Source: Sporolactobacillus sp. THM7-4
GTDB lineage: Bacteria > Bacillota > Bacilli > Bacillales > Sporolactobacillaceae
Assembly: GCF_004153165.1 (NCBI RefSeq)
Contig: NZ_SEMD01000004.1
Coordinates: forward strand, 172,658-236,657
Direction: 5' to 3'
DNA length: 64,000 bases
Below the pieces are notes generated by a model. It did not search any database. It was not told the DNA's origin and worked only from the letters and a program-made list of their open reading frames with translations. The position numbers and the translations under genes were made by a program. This document shows, one piece after another, positions 8,649 through 17,529 of this stretch. Position 1 is the stretch's first letter. Each line of letters begins with the position of its first letter.

Positions 8649-9557
8649 ATGGTTTCAGTTTTTCATGGGATTATACCGCCGGTTGTCACTCTATTCGATA
8701 AACACGGTCATTTTGACCCTGTCAGTATGGGAAAACTGATTGATTACTTAATTGAAGGCGGAGTACACGGTCTGCTTTTTCTTGGGAGCTCAGGCGAATT
8801 CAGCCAGATGACGCCGGATGATCGGAAAAGGGTCGCCGAGTTTGCCGTTCATCATGTTGCGCATCGCGTTCCTGTTCTCATTGGTACTGGATCACCAGGG
8901 ACAGACACTAGTGTTTTATTGAGCAGGCATGCCGAAGCGATCGGAGCGGACGGGGTGCTTGTCGTTAACCCTTTTTATTGGCAGCTGAGCGAAGAAAACC
9001 TTTTCAGACACTATCAGCAAATTTCTCGGTCGGTCCGGATTCCCGTGCTGCTATACAATTTTCCTGATCTGACCGGTCAGGATTTGTCCCCGGATTTTGT
9101 TCTGAAGTGTGCCGACAATCTGGAAAACATTGCCGGAATCAAGGAAACGACTGATTTCGCGGGCCACATTCGCGAAATGATTCTTAAAGTTAAGGGAAAG
9201 CATCCTGATTTCACTGTGTTCTCAGGTTTTGACGACCATCTGTTCAATACCCTGGCACTGGGCGGGGACGGCGGCATCCCGGCAACGGCTAATTTTGCAC
9301 CCGAGATCGCTACAGGACTCTGTACGGCTTTTTGGAAAAAAGATTATAGCGAAGCGATTCGGCTGCATCAGAAGATCAGCCATTTGATGGACATCTATCA
9401 GCTTGATTCGCCATTTGTCAGCGCTGTGAAAGAAGCGGTGAATTTAAGGGGACTGGACATCAGCACCGGTGTTCTTCCGCCGGCGAAAACGCTCAGTGAA
9501 GACGGGAAAAAAGTGTTGACGGAACTTCTTTTACGCGAAGGATTGCTCGACCGGTAG
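8649..9557 (+). CDS. DapA-family (dihydrodipicolinate synthase/NAL superfamily) aldolase or dehydratase
   Basis: A 302-residue TIM-barrel class I aldolase. The Schiff-base lysine is K165 in AGIKETTDF and the conserved tyrosine is Y136 in LLYNFPDLTG; the substrate-binding turn GSSGEF lies at residues ~46-51. The start ATG follows GGAGGGATATCA. It sits downstream of the dehydratase genes, separated by a repeat array. In such clusters this family cleaves 2-keto-3-deoxy acids to pyruvate plus an aldehyde, or dehydrates and decarboxylates 5-keto-4-deoxyglucarate. True DapA (lysine synthesis) is less likely because of the context. The exact reaction is inferred, while the family is certain. Confidence 0.82.
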   Translation: MVSVFHGIIPPVVTLFDKHGHFDPVSMGKLIDYLIEGGVHGLLFLGSSGEFSQMTPDDRKRVAEFAVHHVAHRVPVLIGTGSPGTDTSVLLSRHAEAIGADGVLVVNPFYWQLSEENLFRHYQQISRSVRIPVLLYNFPDLTGQDLSPDFVLKCADNLENIAGIKETTDFAGHIREMILKVKGKHPDFTVFSGFDDHLFNTLALGGDGGIPATANFAPEIATGLCTAFWKKDYSEAIRLHQKISHLMDIYQLDSPFVSAVKEAVNLRGLDISTGVLPPAKTLSEDGKKVLTELLLREGLLDR

Positions 9558-9644
9558 ATGCTTGCACAGTAACCGGGAATCCGGGTGATACTACGGATGA
9601 AGATCAACGATAGAATCAGGCTTCTTCAATGGTGATGGAATCAG

Positions 9645-9693
9645 AAATAGACTGTCTCATCGGCTTTTTCCCTTCGAGACAGTCTATTTTTTT
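9645..9693. terminator. Bidirectional rho-independent terminator
   Basis: A 13-14-bp stem (AATAGACTGTCTC, ending 9657, with GAGACAGTCTATT from 9676) is followed by a T run at 9687-9693 on the plus strand and, on the minus strand, by T residues complementary to 9645-9647. It separates the acid-sugar operon from the convergent gpmA gene. Confidence 0.85.
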
Positions 9694-9725
9694 CATTGAA
9701 TGCACATCAGATTTGTTAAAATTTC

Positions 9726-10430
9726 CTATCTTTCCATCTCCTGCGCGTCCGGTTCTTCTTTTGAGAGGATATTCAGTTGGCGGTCGAATTCATATATGAT
9801 GGGGCTGCCAGTCGGAATGTCCACATGGACAATTTCTTCATCTGAAATATTTTCCAGATATTTGATCAGTGCGCGCAATGTGTTTCGGTGCGAAACGAGT
9901 AAAACGTTTTCCCCGGCTATCAGATGAGGCGCGATCCGGTCCGTCCAGTAGGGAAGTACACGGTCCAGGGTGGTCTTCAGGCTTTCTCCTCCAGGCAGAA
10001 GACGCGGGTCGACATCCCGATAACGCCGGTCATGGACGGGGTGGCGCGGATCACTGAAATCCAGCATCGGAGGGACGGCATCGTAGCTCCTGCGCCAGTG
10101 GTTAACCCGCTCTTTACCAAATTTTGTCGCTGTTTCTGCCTTATTCAGCCTTTGGAGAGCGCCATAGCTGCGTTCGTTAAGACGCCAGCTTTTATCAACA
10201 GGGAGCCATTCCTGATTAATCTCGGCTAAAATGTATTGAAGCGATTCAATGGCCCGGCACAGGACAGATGTATATGCGTGGTCGAAAACAATTTTCTGAC
10301 ATCTGATGGTCCTGCCGGCCATTTTTGCCTCGCGAACACCTTTTTCAGTCAATGCAACATCTTCCCAGCCTGAAAAGAGATTTTCTTTGTTATATTCGCT
10401 TTCACCATGCCTTACGATAACTAATTTCAT
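9726..10430 (-). CDS. gpmA: 2,3-bisphosphoglycerate-dependent phosphoglycerate mutase
   Basis: A 234-residue glycolytic enzyme interconverting 3- and 2-phosphoglycerate through a phosphohistidine. The active-site motif is LVIVRHGESEYN with H8 as phosphate acceptor. FSGWEDVALTEKG, LNERSYGALQRLNK and PPMLDFSDPRHP are diagnostic of the cofactor-dependent class, and GENVLLVSHRNTLRALIKYLE carries the second catalytic histidine. The start is the ATG at 10430, preceded by GAGGGG; seven extra codons are open upstream but lack a ribosome site. It is a single gene, convergent with the acid-sugar operon. Confidence 0.93.
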   Translation of the reverse strand: MKLVIVRHGESEYNKENLFSGWEDVALTEKGVREAKMAGRTIRCQKIVFDHAYTSVLCRAIESLQYILAEINQEWLPVDKSWRLNERSYGALQRLNKAETATKFGKERVNHWRRSYDAVPPMLDFSDPRHPVHDRRYRDVDPRLLPGGESLKTTLDRVLPYWTDRIAPHLIAGENVLLVSHRNTLRALIKYLENISDEEIVHVDIPTGSPIIYEFDRQLNILSKEEPDAQEMER

Positions 10431-10636
10431 TTCAAATCCCCTCACATTCACAATCCGGTCATATTCAAGGACAGATCCCGTCCAGGAACATCAAGAAGAA
10501 ATATTCTATTGCAGTCCAGTATACTTCATGGAAAATTATTTTCCAATGACAAAGATCAAACAGATCCTGAATTGATTCGGGCAAATGAATAATAGATACA
10601 TAAAAATATTATCGTAAACAATAACGGACAAATCGG

Positions 10637-11131
10637 CTCAACTGCCGATAGGACGAGCTCAACTGCCGATAGAAGGAGCTCAACTGCCGATAGGAGCAGC
10701 TCAACTGCCGATAGGAGCAGCTCAACTGCCGATAGAAGGAGCTCAACTGCCGATAGAAGCGGTTAAACTGCCGATAGAAGGAGCTCAACTGCCGATAGAA
10801 GGAGCTCAACTGCCGATAGGAGCAGCTCAACTGCCGATAGGACGAGCTCAACTGCCGATAGGACGAGCTCAACTGCCGATAGGACGAGCTCAACTGCCGA
10901 TAGAAGCGGTTAAACTGCCGATAGGACGAGCTCAACTGCCGATAGAAGGAGCTCAACTGCCGATAGGAGCAGCTCAACTGCCGATAGGAGCAGCTCAACT
11001 GCCGATAGAAGGAGCTCAACTGCCGATAGGAGCAGCTCAACTGCCGATAGGAGGAACTCAACTGCCGATAGAAGCAGCTCAACTGCCGATAGAAGCGGTT
11101 AAACTGCCGATAGGACGAGCTCAACTGCCGG
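10637..11131. repeat. Tandem repeat, about 24 x 21 bp, CAACTGCCGATAG family
   Basis: About 24 units with an unbroken 21-bp period. The core TCAACTGCCGATAG is nearly invariant. A variable 7-8 nt linker takes only a few forms (GACGAGC, AAGGAGC, GAGCAGC, AAGCGGT). The array fills the gap between gpmA and alaR. Because 21 is a multiple of three, the minus strand reads as an open heptapeptide repeat (YRQLSSS), but there is no ribosome site or protein-like composition. It is not a CRISPR array, as the linkers are too short and not unique. Confidence 0.9.
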
Positions 11132-11299
11132 ACCATCAATTTCAATTTATTTCACGTTTTTATAAAAAGAAAAACATGATTCTGAATAATACCTCATTAA
11201 GACTAATTTGACCATCAGCGTTTTTTTCCAACCGACGAAGTAATATAATTAAATTGACTCTTTAGTGAGTGGATACGCGAATACGAGAGGAGTTAGCTG

Positions 11300-11800
11300 A
11301 TGAAACTGACGGAGACAGAGATTGAAATCGCCGAAATTCTGGAAAAAAATGCGCGTTTATCAAATGCAGATATCGCGAAAATGACGAATCTGAGTATTGA
11401 TGAAACGAATAAAATCATTAAAAAACTCGAAGAACAGAAAGTACTGGTCCGTTACGTCTCGCTTGTCGACTGGACGAAAGTCGATGGCCATCAAGGTGTT
11501 ACGGCAATGATTGACGTTAAGGTGACTCCGAAACGGGATGTCGGCTTCAATGATGTTGCGGAAAGAATTTACCGGTATAAGGAAGTCAAATCGGTTTATT
11601 TAATGTCCGGTACGTACGATCTTTCCGTCGTAGTCGAAGGAAAGACGGTCAATGAAGTCGCGCATTTTGTATCTCAGAAACTGTCTACGATTGATTCGGT
11701 CATTTCAACGACAACCCATTTTGTCCTGAAAAAATATAAGCATGACGGCACCATTTATGATGAAGATGATCATGACAAACGAATTGTGGTGTCACCGTAA
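11300..11800 (+). CDS. alaR: Lrp/AsnC family regulator AlaR
   Basis: A 166-residue regulator with an N-terminal AsnC helix-turn-helix (LTETEIEIAEILEKNARLSNADIAKM, residues ~3-60). A C-terminal ligand-binding RAM domain follows (~70-150, YRYKEVKSVYLMSGTYDLSVVVEG). The C terminus TTHFVLKKYKHDG followed by DKRIVVSP closely resembles B. subtilis YugG (AlaR). The ATG follows GAGAGGAG. Its TAA stop overlaps the aminotransferase start as TAATG, so the two are translationally coupled. The B. subtilis pair controls and carries out alanine synthesis; transfer of that role here is by homology and conserved gene order. Confidence 0.88.
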   Translation: MKLTETEIEIAEILEKNARLSNADIAKMTNLSIDETNKIIKKLEEQKVLVRYVSLVDWTKVDGHQGVTAMIDVKVTPKRDVGFNDVAERIYRYKEVKSVYLMSGTYDLSVVVEGKTVNEVAHFVSQKLSTIDSVISTTTHFVLKKYKHDGTIYDEDDHDKRIVVSP

Positions 11801-12966
11801 TGGATCTGAAAACCACATACCTCGCGAAGCATGTCAAAGAACTGAAACCGTCCGGGATTCGCAAATTTTTCGATGCGACGGCCGGAATGAAGGATGTTAT
11901 TTCGCTTGGCGTCGGTGAACCTGACTTCGTCACACCGTGGCATGTGAGAGAAGCCGCGATTTTATCACTGGAGGACGGCTATACTTCTTATACGGCGAAT
12001 GCCGGCCTGCCTGAACTGCGCCGGGAAATCGCCGAATATATGCAGGACTATTTTTCTGTAAGCTACGATCCAAATCATGAGATTACAGTCACGGTCGGCG
12101 CGAGTGAAGCGATTGATATATCCCTCAGAGCGATCCTTGATCCGGGGGACGAGGTGATCGTCGTAGAACCGTGCTTTGTCTCTTATGCCCCGCTCGTTAC
12201 ACTGGCGGGCGGCGTTCCGGTTTGCGTGCAGGCTTTAAAGGAAAATCAGTTCAAAATCCTTCCCGCCCAGATTGAAGAAGCGATTACAGAGAGAACAAAA
12301 GCAATCATGATTTGCTCACCGAACAACCCGACAGGATCGATGCTCAATCAAGAAGAGATGGAAAGAATAGCAGATGTCATCATTAGTCACGATCTGCTTG
12401 TCCTGTCTGACGAAATCTATGCGGAGCTTGTCTATGACGGGAACTATACCAGTTTCGCTGCTATCAGGGGGATGCGTGAACGGACGATTCTGGTCAGCGG
12501 CTTCTCCAAGAATCTGGCGATGACCGGATGGCGCCTTGGATATGTCTGCACACCCGCGGAGATTACCGAAGGCCTGCTTAAGATTCATCAGTATGCCATT
12601 ATGTCCGCCCCGACCATGGCGCAATATGCCGGTATCGAGGGTTTGAAAACCGGTAGAGAAGATATTGATGAAATGAGGAAAAGCTACCGCCAGCGCCGCA
12701 ATTATATCGTGCAGTCTCTCAACGAAATCGGATTAAGCTGCCACAAACCGGAAGGCGCGTTTTATACGTTTCCTTCCATTGAATCAACCGGACTCAATTC
12801 TGAGCAATTTGCGACCAGACTGCTGCACGCTGAAAAAGTCGTCGTTGTTCCGGGAAACGCGTTCGGCAAAAGCGGCGAGGGACACGTACGCTGTTCGTAT
12901 GCCACATCGATGGAGCAGCTTCAGGAAGCAATGAAACGTATCCGGCGATTTGTCGAAACTCTATAA
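11800..12966 (+). CDS. alaT: Class I/II aminotransferase, AlaT (YugH) type
   Basis: A 388-residue pyridoxal phosphate enzyme. The cofactor lysine is K237 in SGFSKNLAMTGWRLGY; other fold-type I motifs are SPNNPTGSML (~170), LSDEIYAELVYDG (~200) and VRCSYATS near the C terminus, whose arginine binds the substrate carboxylate. It is expressed from a TAATG overlap with alaR, the arrangement of B. subtilis alaR-alaT, which supports glutamate:pyruvate transamination to alanine. Aromatic or N-acetyl-diaminopimelate aminotransferases of the same subgroup are alternatives. A terminator follows directly. Confidence 0.85.
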   Translation: MDLKTTYLAKHVKELKPSGIRKFFDATAGMKDVISLGVGEPDFVTPWHVREAAILSLEDGYTSYTANAGLPELRREIAEYMQDYFSVSYDPNHEITVTVGASEAIDISLRAILDPGDEVIVVEPCFVSYAPLVTLAGGVPVCVQALKENQFKILPAQIEEAITERTKAIMICSPNNPTGSMLNQEEMERIADVIISHDLLVLSDEIYAELVYDGNYTSFAAIRGMRERTILVSGFSKNLAMTGWRLGYVCTPAEITEGLLKIHQYAIMSAPTMAQYAGIEGLKTGREDIDEMRKSYRQRRNYIVQSLNEIGLSCHKPEGAFYTFPSIESTGLNSEQFATRLLHAEKVVVVPGNAFGKSGEGHVRCSYATSMEQLQEAMKRIRRFVETL

Positions 12967-12978
12967 AATTATAATATG

Positions 12979-13018
12979 AAAGAGCTGATCACTTTTGTGA
13001 CAGGCTCTTTTTTTTTTA
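12979..13018 (+). terminator. Rho-independent terminator after alaT
   Basis: The outer stem AAAGAGC/GCTCTTT (12979-12985, 13004-13010) and inner stem TCAC/GTGA are followed by a run of T residues to 13018. Confidence 0.8.
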
Positions 13019-13026
13019 CTTTTCTT

Positions 13027-13427
13027 AAAAAGTTTCAGCTCACGATCGGGCCTGCACTCCGAATTTGGGAAGAGTTGCTCCGAATCCAGGAAGTTGCTCC
13101 GAATCTCAGAAAAGTTGTTCCGAATCCGGGAAGTTGCTCCGAATCTCAGAAAAGTTGCTCCGAATCCAGGAAAAGTTGCTCCGAATTTGGGAAGAGTTGC
13201 TCCGAATCCAGGAAGTTGCTCCGAATCTCAGAAAAGTTGTTCCGAATCCAGGAAAAGTTGCTCCGAATTTGGGAAGAGTTGCTCCGAATCCAGAAAGTTG
13301 CTCCGAATCTCAGAAAAGTTGTTCCGAATCCAGGAAGTTGCTCCGAATTTCAGAAAAGTTGCTTCGAATCCGGGAAAAGTTGCTCCAAATTCGTAAAAAG
13401 TTTCAGCTCACGATCGGGCCTGCACTC
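13027..13427. repeat. Repeat array (17 units, GTTGCTCCGAATCC family) between 33-bp direct repeats
   Basis: Seventeen units of the GTTGCTCCGAAT type (13055-13394) with periods of 19 or 21 bp. Unit variants (CCAGGAA, CTCAGAAAA, TTTGGGAAGA) recur in a partly ordered series. The array is enclosed by an identical 33-bp direct repeat (13027-13059 and 13395-13427; each contains TTTCAGCTCACGATCGGGCC). The same unit family occurs at 1275-1358. Overlapping ORFs in all plus-strand frames are repeat artefacts; the 19-bp units break codon phase. This fills the gap between alaT and the LytS-type kinase gene. Confidence 0.88.
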
Positions 13428-13584
13428 TGTGGTAATCTTCCAATCTATTGCACTCATTTTCGACAATCATTACAATGAAATTGAATGAGTCTGGAAACGC
13501 TTTTTTTGATTGAGGTTTTTTCAATCCTGAACGATTTTGCCATTCATTTCATGATAAATTTTGAACAGCAGGAGGTGATTGCTT

Positions 13585-15243
13585 ATGACTTCTTCACTGG
13601 ATATGCTGTTTCGCATGTGCGAGCGGGCGGCGTTGCTCCTGACGCTGCTGTTTCTGCTGACACGGATCCCGCGGTTTAAGGAAATCTTTCAGCGCGAGAA
13701 TCATTCGCTGTTTGAGATGACGGTGATTACAGGGATCTTTACTGTGTTCGCGGTGCTCAGTTCGTATTCGGGGATTCCGGTGGACGGTTCGCTCGTCAAT
13801 ATCCGGATCGTGACGGTTGTCTCAAGTGGAATTCTGTTCGGGCCGGTCGTCGGGATGATTACTGGATTTGTCGCCGGACTGCATCGTTACCTGATTGACA
13901 TCGGCGGCGTCACCAGCGTGCCCTGTTTTATTTCCAGTGCCATTGCCGGAGTGGTTTCCGGACTGATTCACATCCGGGTAAAGAAGTCCAGTCGCTGGAT
14001 TTATGGGATTGCCACCGGCATGGCCTGCGAGACTCTGACGATGGTGCTGATTTTGCTGATGACGCCTTCGCTTGCCGTCGGCTGGTCCATTGTGTCGCGG
14101 ATTGCGTTTCCAATGATTGCCGGTGAACTGAACGTTGGCCTGATCGTCCTGCTCATTCAGAGTGTGGAGGGCGAACGGGACCGGATCGCGTCGCGGCAGG
14201 CGAAACTGGCACTCGACATTGCCAATCAGACGCTGCCTTATTTCCGGCGGATCAATAGTGAATCGCTGAAAAAGATCTGCACGATTATCAAGGATAAGAT
14301 TCATGCGGACGCGACGGCGATGACGGACACGAAAGATGTGCTCGCTTATGTCGGATATGGGGAAGAACGCTATCACATCGGCGGCGGTGTCGTCAGCGAT
14401 ATCACAAAGGAGGCAATCCGAACGGGCAGGATCACGGTCGCCCATTTTGAAGCCGAGCATCACATCCCTGGCATCAAAGACATTCTCATCATGCCGCTGA
14501 AAGAGAATGACGAAGTGACGGGGACACTGAAAATTTATTTTAAAAAAGCGTATGTCATGACCGACTCGATGCAGGCGATGGCGATCGGGCTGTCGCAGAT
14601 TATTTCGACGCTAATGGAAGTCTCGCGCGTTCAGGAGATGAAGGATGCGGCGAGCAGGGCGGAGCTTAAGGCATTGCAGACGAAAATCAACCCGCACTTT
14701 TTATTTAACGCGCTGAACACGATCGCATCGCTGACACGCACCAATCCTGCCAAAGCACGGGAACTGATCATCAAACTGTCCGCGTACATGCGTTACAATC
14801 TGGAACTAACGGATGATCGGATTGACATCAATAAAGAGATTGAACAGGTTAAAGACTATGTCGCGATTGAGCAGGCCCGGTTCGGCAGCCGGGTGAATGT
14901 CCGGTATGATATTGAGGCGGAGGACGTCCGGATTCCAAGCCTGATTCTTCAGCCACTCGTTGAAAATGCGATTAAGCATGGCATCCTGAAGTCCAAAGCG
15001 CCAGGGCTGGTTACGATCTCCGCAAAAGATCTGGGGGACCGGATTCGAATCGCGGTGACTGACACCGGTCCAGGCATCGACCGGAAAGTGATCGACGACG
15101 TCTATAAAGATCAGATGTCCGAAAAGAAGATCGGTTTGTACAATGTGCATCAGCGGGTCCGGCTGATTTACGGGAAAGGGCTGGTGATCCGGCGGCTGTC
15201 TCCGGGCACCGAGATATACTTTGATATCGGGAAGGCGGGTTAA
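13585..15243 (+). CDS. LytS/YpdA-type sensor histidine kinase
   Basis: A 552-residue membrane kinase. It has an N-terminal 5TM-5TMR_LYT sensor (residues ~1-195, with FGPVVGMITGFVAGLHRY) and a GAF-like domain (~215-340). The phosphoacceptor region is KTNPHFLFNALNTIASL type, with H371. A HATPase_c domain follows, with QPLVENAIKHGI as N box and VTDTGPGI as G box. The ATG at 13585 follows AGGAGGTGAT; a TTG two codons upstream is less likely. It is followed without gap by a LytTR response regulator and then a YhjX-like carrier. In E. coli the homologous YpdA/YpdB pair senses pyruvate and induces the pyruvate carrier YhjX. The alternative is a LytST system for lrgAB, but no lrgAB lies here. Confidence 0.88.
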   Translation: MTSSLDMLFRMCERAALLLTLLFLLTRIPRFKEIFQRENHSLFEMTVITGIFTVFAVLSSYSGIPVDGSLVNIRIVTVVSSGILFGPVVGMITGFVAGLHRYLIDIGGVTSVPCFISSAIAGVVSGLIHIRVKKSSRWIYGIATGMACETLTMVLILLMTPSLAVGWSIVSRIAFPMIAGELNVGLIVLLIQSVEGERDRIASRQAKLALDIANQTLPYFRRINSESLKKICTIIKDKIHADATAMTDTKDVLAYVGYGEERYHIGGGVVSDITKEAIRTGRITVAHFEAEHHIPGIKDILIMPLKENDEVTGTLKIYFKKAYVMTDSMQAMAIGLSQIISTLMEVSRVQEMKDAASRAELKALQTKINPHFLFNALNTIASLTRTNPAKARELIIKLSAYMRYNLELTDDRIDINKEIEQVKDYVAIEQARFGSRVNVRYDIEAEDVRIPSLILQPLVENAIKHGILKSKAPGLVTISAKDLGDRIRIAVTDTGPGIDRKVIDDVYKDQMSEKKIGLYNVHQRVRLIYGKGLVIRRLSPGTEIYFDIGKAG

Positions 15244-15244
15244 G

Positions 15245-15979
15245 ATGAAAGGAATCATTGTGGAGGATGAACTGCCGGCAATGGAGGAACTGCGATATCT
15301 GATCGAGACATACAGTTCGATTGAGATTACTGACACGTTCAGTGACGGACTGGATGTACTGAAGTTTCTTCAGGAGAACGAGACGGATGTTGTTTTCCTC
15401 GATATTAACATCCCGTCACTGGATGGGATGCTGCTCGCCGGAAGTATCAGTAAGTTCCGGAAAAAACCGTACATTATTTTTACGACCGCTTATGCGGAAC
15501 ATGCCGCCCGCGCCTTTGAACTGGAGGCATTCGACTATATCCTGAAACCGTACGATGAAGAGCGGATTGCCTCCGTGCTCAGAAAACTGGAGGCGGCTGA
15601 CCGCCGGGAACATCATACCGCCGGCTCGCCACCACCGGGTAATAAAAAGACGGTGCGGATCAATCTGAAAAAAGACGAAAAGATCATCGTCACGGATGCG
15701 AACGACATCGACTATGCGGAGGCTAACGAGAAAGATACGTTTGTTCATACGAAAAAGGAAACCTACACGGTCCATGAGAGTCTTTCTGATTTTTATAAAC
15801 AGCTGCCGAAGGATCAGTTCTTCCGCTGCCACCGTTCCTATATCGTCAATCTTTCCAAAATCCATGAAATCGTGCAATGGTTCAACCAGACCTATCTGCT
15901 CCGGCTTGAGGATTCGGATGCGGAAATTCCAGTCAGCCGGAGCAATGTGAAAGACTTCAGGCAGTTGATGCATCTGTGA
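15245..15979 (+). CDS. LytTR family response regulator
   Basis: A 244-residue regulator with a CheY-like receiver (residues 1-~120, phosphoacceptor D53 in VVFLDINIPSLDG, later FTTAYAEHAARAFE and DYILKPYD). A C-terminal LytTR DNA-binding domain follows (~140-240, with FFRCHRSYIVNLSKI and IPVSRSNVKDFRQL). The start codon lies immediately after the kinase stop (TTAAGATG), so expression is coupled. LytTR regulators bind pairs of ~10-bp direct repeats about two helical turns apart. The downstream gap holds CTGGC repeats 20 bp apart that could serve. Confidence 0.9.
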   Translation: MKGIIVEDELPAMEELRYLIETYSSIEITDTFSDGLDVLKFLQENETDVVFLDINIPSLDGMLLAGSISKFRKKPYIIFTTAYAEHAARAFELEAFDYILKPYDEERIASVLRKLEAADRREHHTAGSPPPGNKKTVRINLKKDEKIIVTDANDIDYAEANEKDTFVHTKKETYTVHESLSDFYKQLPKDQFFRCHRSYIVNLSKIHEIVQWFNQTYLLRLEDSDAEIPVSRSNVKDFRQLMHL

Positions 15980-16005
15980 GTGCAGCTCATGCCGGATTTT
16001 CGTCA

Positions 16006-16050
16006 TCTGGCGCTGAAAACGCTTAACTGGCCTGTTCTCCCCATTATACT
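16006..16050 (+). promoter_or_regulatory. Candidate LytTR-controlled promoter of the MFS carrier
   Basis: Direct repeats TCTGGC (16006-16011) and ACTGGC (16026-16031), 20 bp apart, lie just upstream of a possible -10 (TATACT, ~16045-16050) that lacks a good -35. This layout suits an activated promoter between the response regulator and the carrier gene. Spacing is close to, but not exactly, the 21-22 bp usual for LytTR sites. Confidence 0.3.
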
Positions 16051-16109
16051 TGAAGTGTTCAAGGAAATCATCAATGCCTTTTCATTCCAGGTATTAAGGG
16101 GAGATTCAA

Positions 16110-17363
16110 ATGAAACCAGGTGGAATAAGCAAAAAAAGTATCCGCTGGCCAATTCTGGTCGGCACAGTCATCGTAATGATCGGACTTGGGACCATTTACA
16201 CATGGAGTTTATTCAATCAACCGCTTGGCGATAAGTTCGGCTGGAATGTCGGAGCCGTAGCGACGACTTTTTCGATAATGAGCTTCGCGCTTAGTCTGTC
16301 CACTTTGTCAGCGAGTAAAATTCAGAAGAAACTGGGCATTCGCGGACTGCTCGCTCTTTCCGCCGCCGGTATGACCGCCGGACTGGTACTCAGTTCTTTC
16401 GCTTCCTCGCTCTGGATGCTTTACATCGCCGCCGGCATTCTTGTCGGCGCATCGAACGGTATTGCCTATATGACGACGCTCTCAAATGCCATTCAGTGGT
16501 ATCCGGAGCGGAAGGGGCTGGTGTCGGGTATCGCGATCGGCGCGTACGGTATCGGCAGCGTGCTGTTTAAATATGTACTGGCGTCTCTGATTCAGACGGT
16601 CGGCGTTTCCCAGACCTTCTTCTATTGGGGCGTGATCTCGCTGATTCTGATCGGAGGCGGGCTGATCCTCATCCGGCAGGCTCCAGTCGCTGCGGTGAAA
16701 AAAGATTCCCGGCAGGCAGCTCAGCGTCATGACTACAAGGTCAGTGAAATGCTGAAGACAAAACAAGCCTACCTGTTGTTCTTTGTTCTGTTCACCGCCT
16801 GCATGAGCGGACTCTATATGATCGGCAGTGTCGCGAACATCGGCACGAGCCTTGCCGGGCTGGACCCGGCAACTGCAGCCAACGCCGTCGCACTCGTCGC
16901 GCTGTTTAACACCGCGGGCCGGCTCGTCCTCGGCGCTCTGTCCGATCACTGCGACCGTTTGAAAGTGGTCGCTGCCGCGCTGCTGGTTACCTCGGTCGCG
17001 GCGGTGACATTGAGCAGCGTCACGCTGAGCTATCCGCTCTTCTTCCTGTGCGTCTCGGGCGTTGCGCTGTCCTTCGGCGGAAACATCACGATTTTCCCGA
17101 CCATTGTCTCCGAGTTCTTTGGGCTGAAGAACCAGAGCCAGAATTACGGGATTGTCTATCAGGGGTTTGGTATCGGAGGACTTTCGGCATCGTTTATCTC
17201 GGGGCTTCTTGGCGGCTTTATCCCGACATTCCGGCTGATCGCAGTTCTATGCACGGTCGCCTGCGTCATCGCGCTGACACTCCACGCTCCGGAAACAGCG
17301 ACAGCGACAGCACCCCGCAGCCTGCGTCGCAAGCCGCTCCGGAAAGCGCACGTGCACAGCTGA
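16110..17363 (+). CDS. MFS carrier of the oxalate/formate antiporter (OFA) family, YhjX-like
   Basis: A 417-residue carrier with 12 predicted membrane helices. The N-terminal helix GLGTIYTWSLFNQPLGDKFGW is the OFA-family signature, also seen in E. coli YhjX, a pyruvate-inducible carrier. Other family features are the conserved GIAYMTTLSNAIQWYPERKGL and GIAIGAYGIGSVLF in the first half, and NTAGRLVLGALSDHCDR in the second. The ATG follows AAGGGGAG. It lies directly after the LytS/LytTR pair, matching the regulatory partnership known for YpdAB and yhjX. Pyruvate or a related carboxylate is the inferred substrate; formate/oxalate exchange is an alternative. Confidence 0.82.
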   Translation: MKPGGISKKSIRWPILVGTVIVMIGLGTIYTWSLFNQPLGDKFGWNVGAVATTFSIMSFALSLSTLSASKIQKKLGIRGLLALSAAGMTAGLVLSSFASSLWMLYIAAGILVGASNGIAYMTTLSNAIQWYPERKGLVSGIAIGAYGIGSVLFKYVLASLIQTVGVSQTFFYWGVISLILIGGGLILIRQAPVAAVKKDSRQAAQRHDYKVSEMLKTKQAYLLFFVLFTACMSGLYMIGSVANIGTSLAGLDPATAANAVALVALFNTAGRLVLGALSDHCDRLKVVAAALLVTSVAAVTLSSVTLSYPLFFLCVSGVALSFGGNITIFPTIVSEFFGLKNQSQNYGIVYQGFGIGGLSASFISGLLGGFIPTFRLIAVLCTVACVIALTLHAPETATATAPRSLRRKPLRKAHVHS

Positions 17364-17489
17364 CCGGACCGGAACAAGAGACCGTCGATTGGAAATAACA
17401 CAGGATTATTGTGAATTATTTCTCATAGAAAAGGTCCATCCGGCGGTACCTGATCGCTGAAAAAGACGAATGCTCGATGCAAAATAGGT

Positions 17490-17526
17490 GTCTCTGAAGT
17501 CTGTTCAAGCTTCAGAGACCTTTTTT
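17490..17526 (+). terminator. Rho-independent terminator after the OFA carrier
   Basis: A perfect 10-bp stem GTCTCTGAAG / CTTCAGAGAC (17490-17499, 17510-17519) with six T residues at 17521-17526. Confidence 0.88.
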
Positions 17527-17529
17527 CAT

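Noticed and set aside
10637-11131. CRISPR array
   Set aside because: Linkers are 7-8 nt and drawn from a few recurring forms; there are no unique 30-nt spacers and no cas genes.
10609-11145. 178-residue minus-strand protein of YRQLSSS heptads
   Set aside because: It is the translation of a 21-bp tandem repeat; no ribosome site, no start context, and the frame is open only because 21 is a multiple of three.
13065-13488. Three overlapping repeat proteins in all plus frames
   Set aside because: Repeat artefacts of 19/21-bp units; the open frames overlap each other and have no protein-like features.
13822-14463. 213-residue minus-strand ORF opposite the LytS-type kinase gene
   Set aside because: Shadow ORF; His/Asp/Asn-rich composition typical of antisense to a GC-rich membrane gene.
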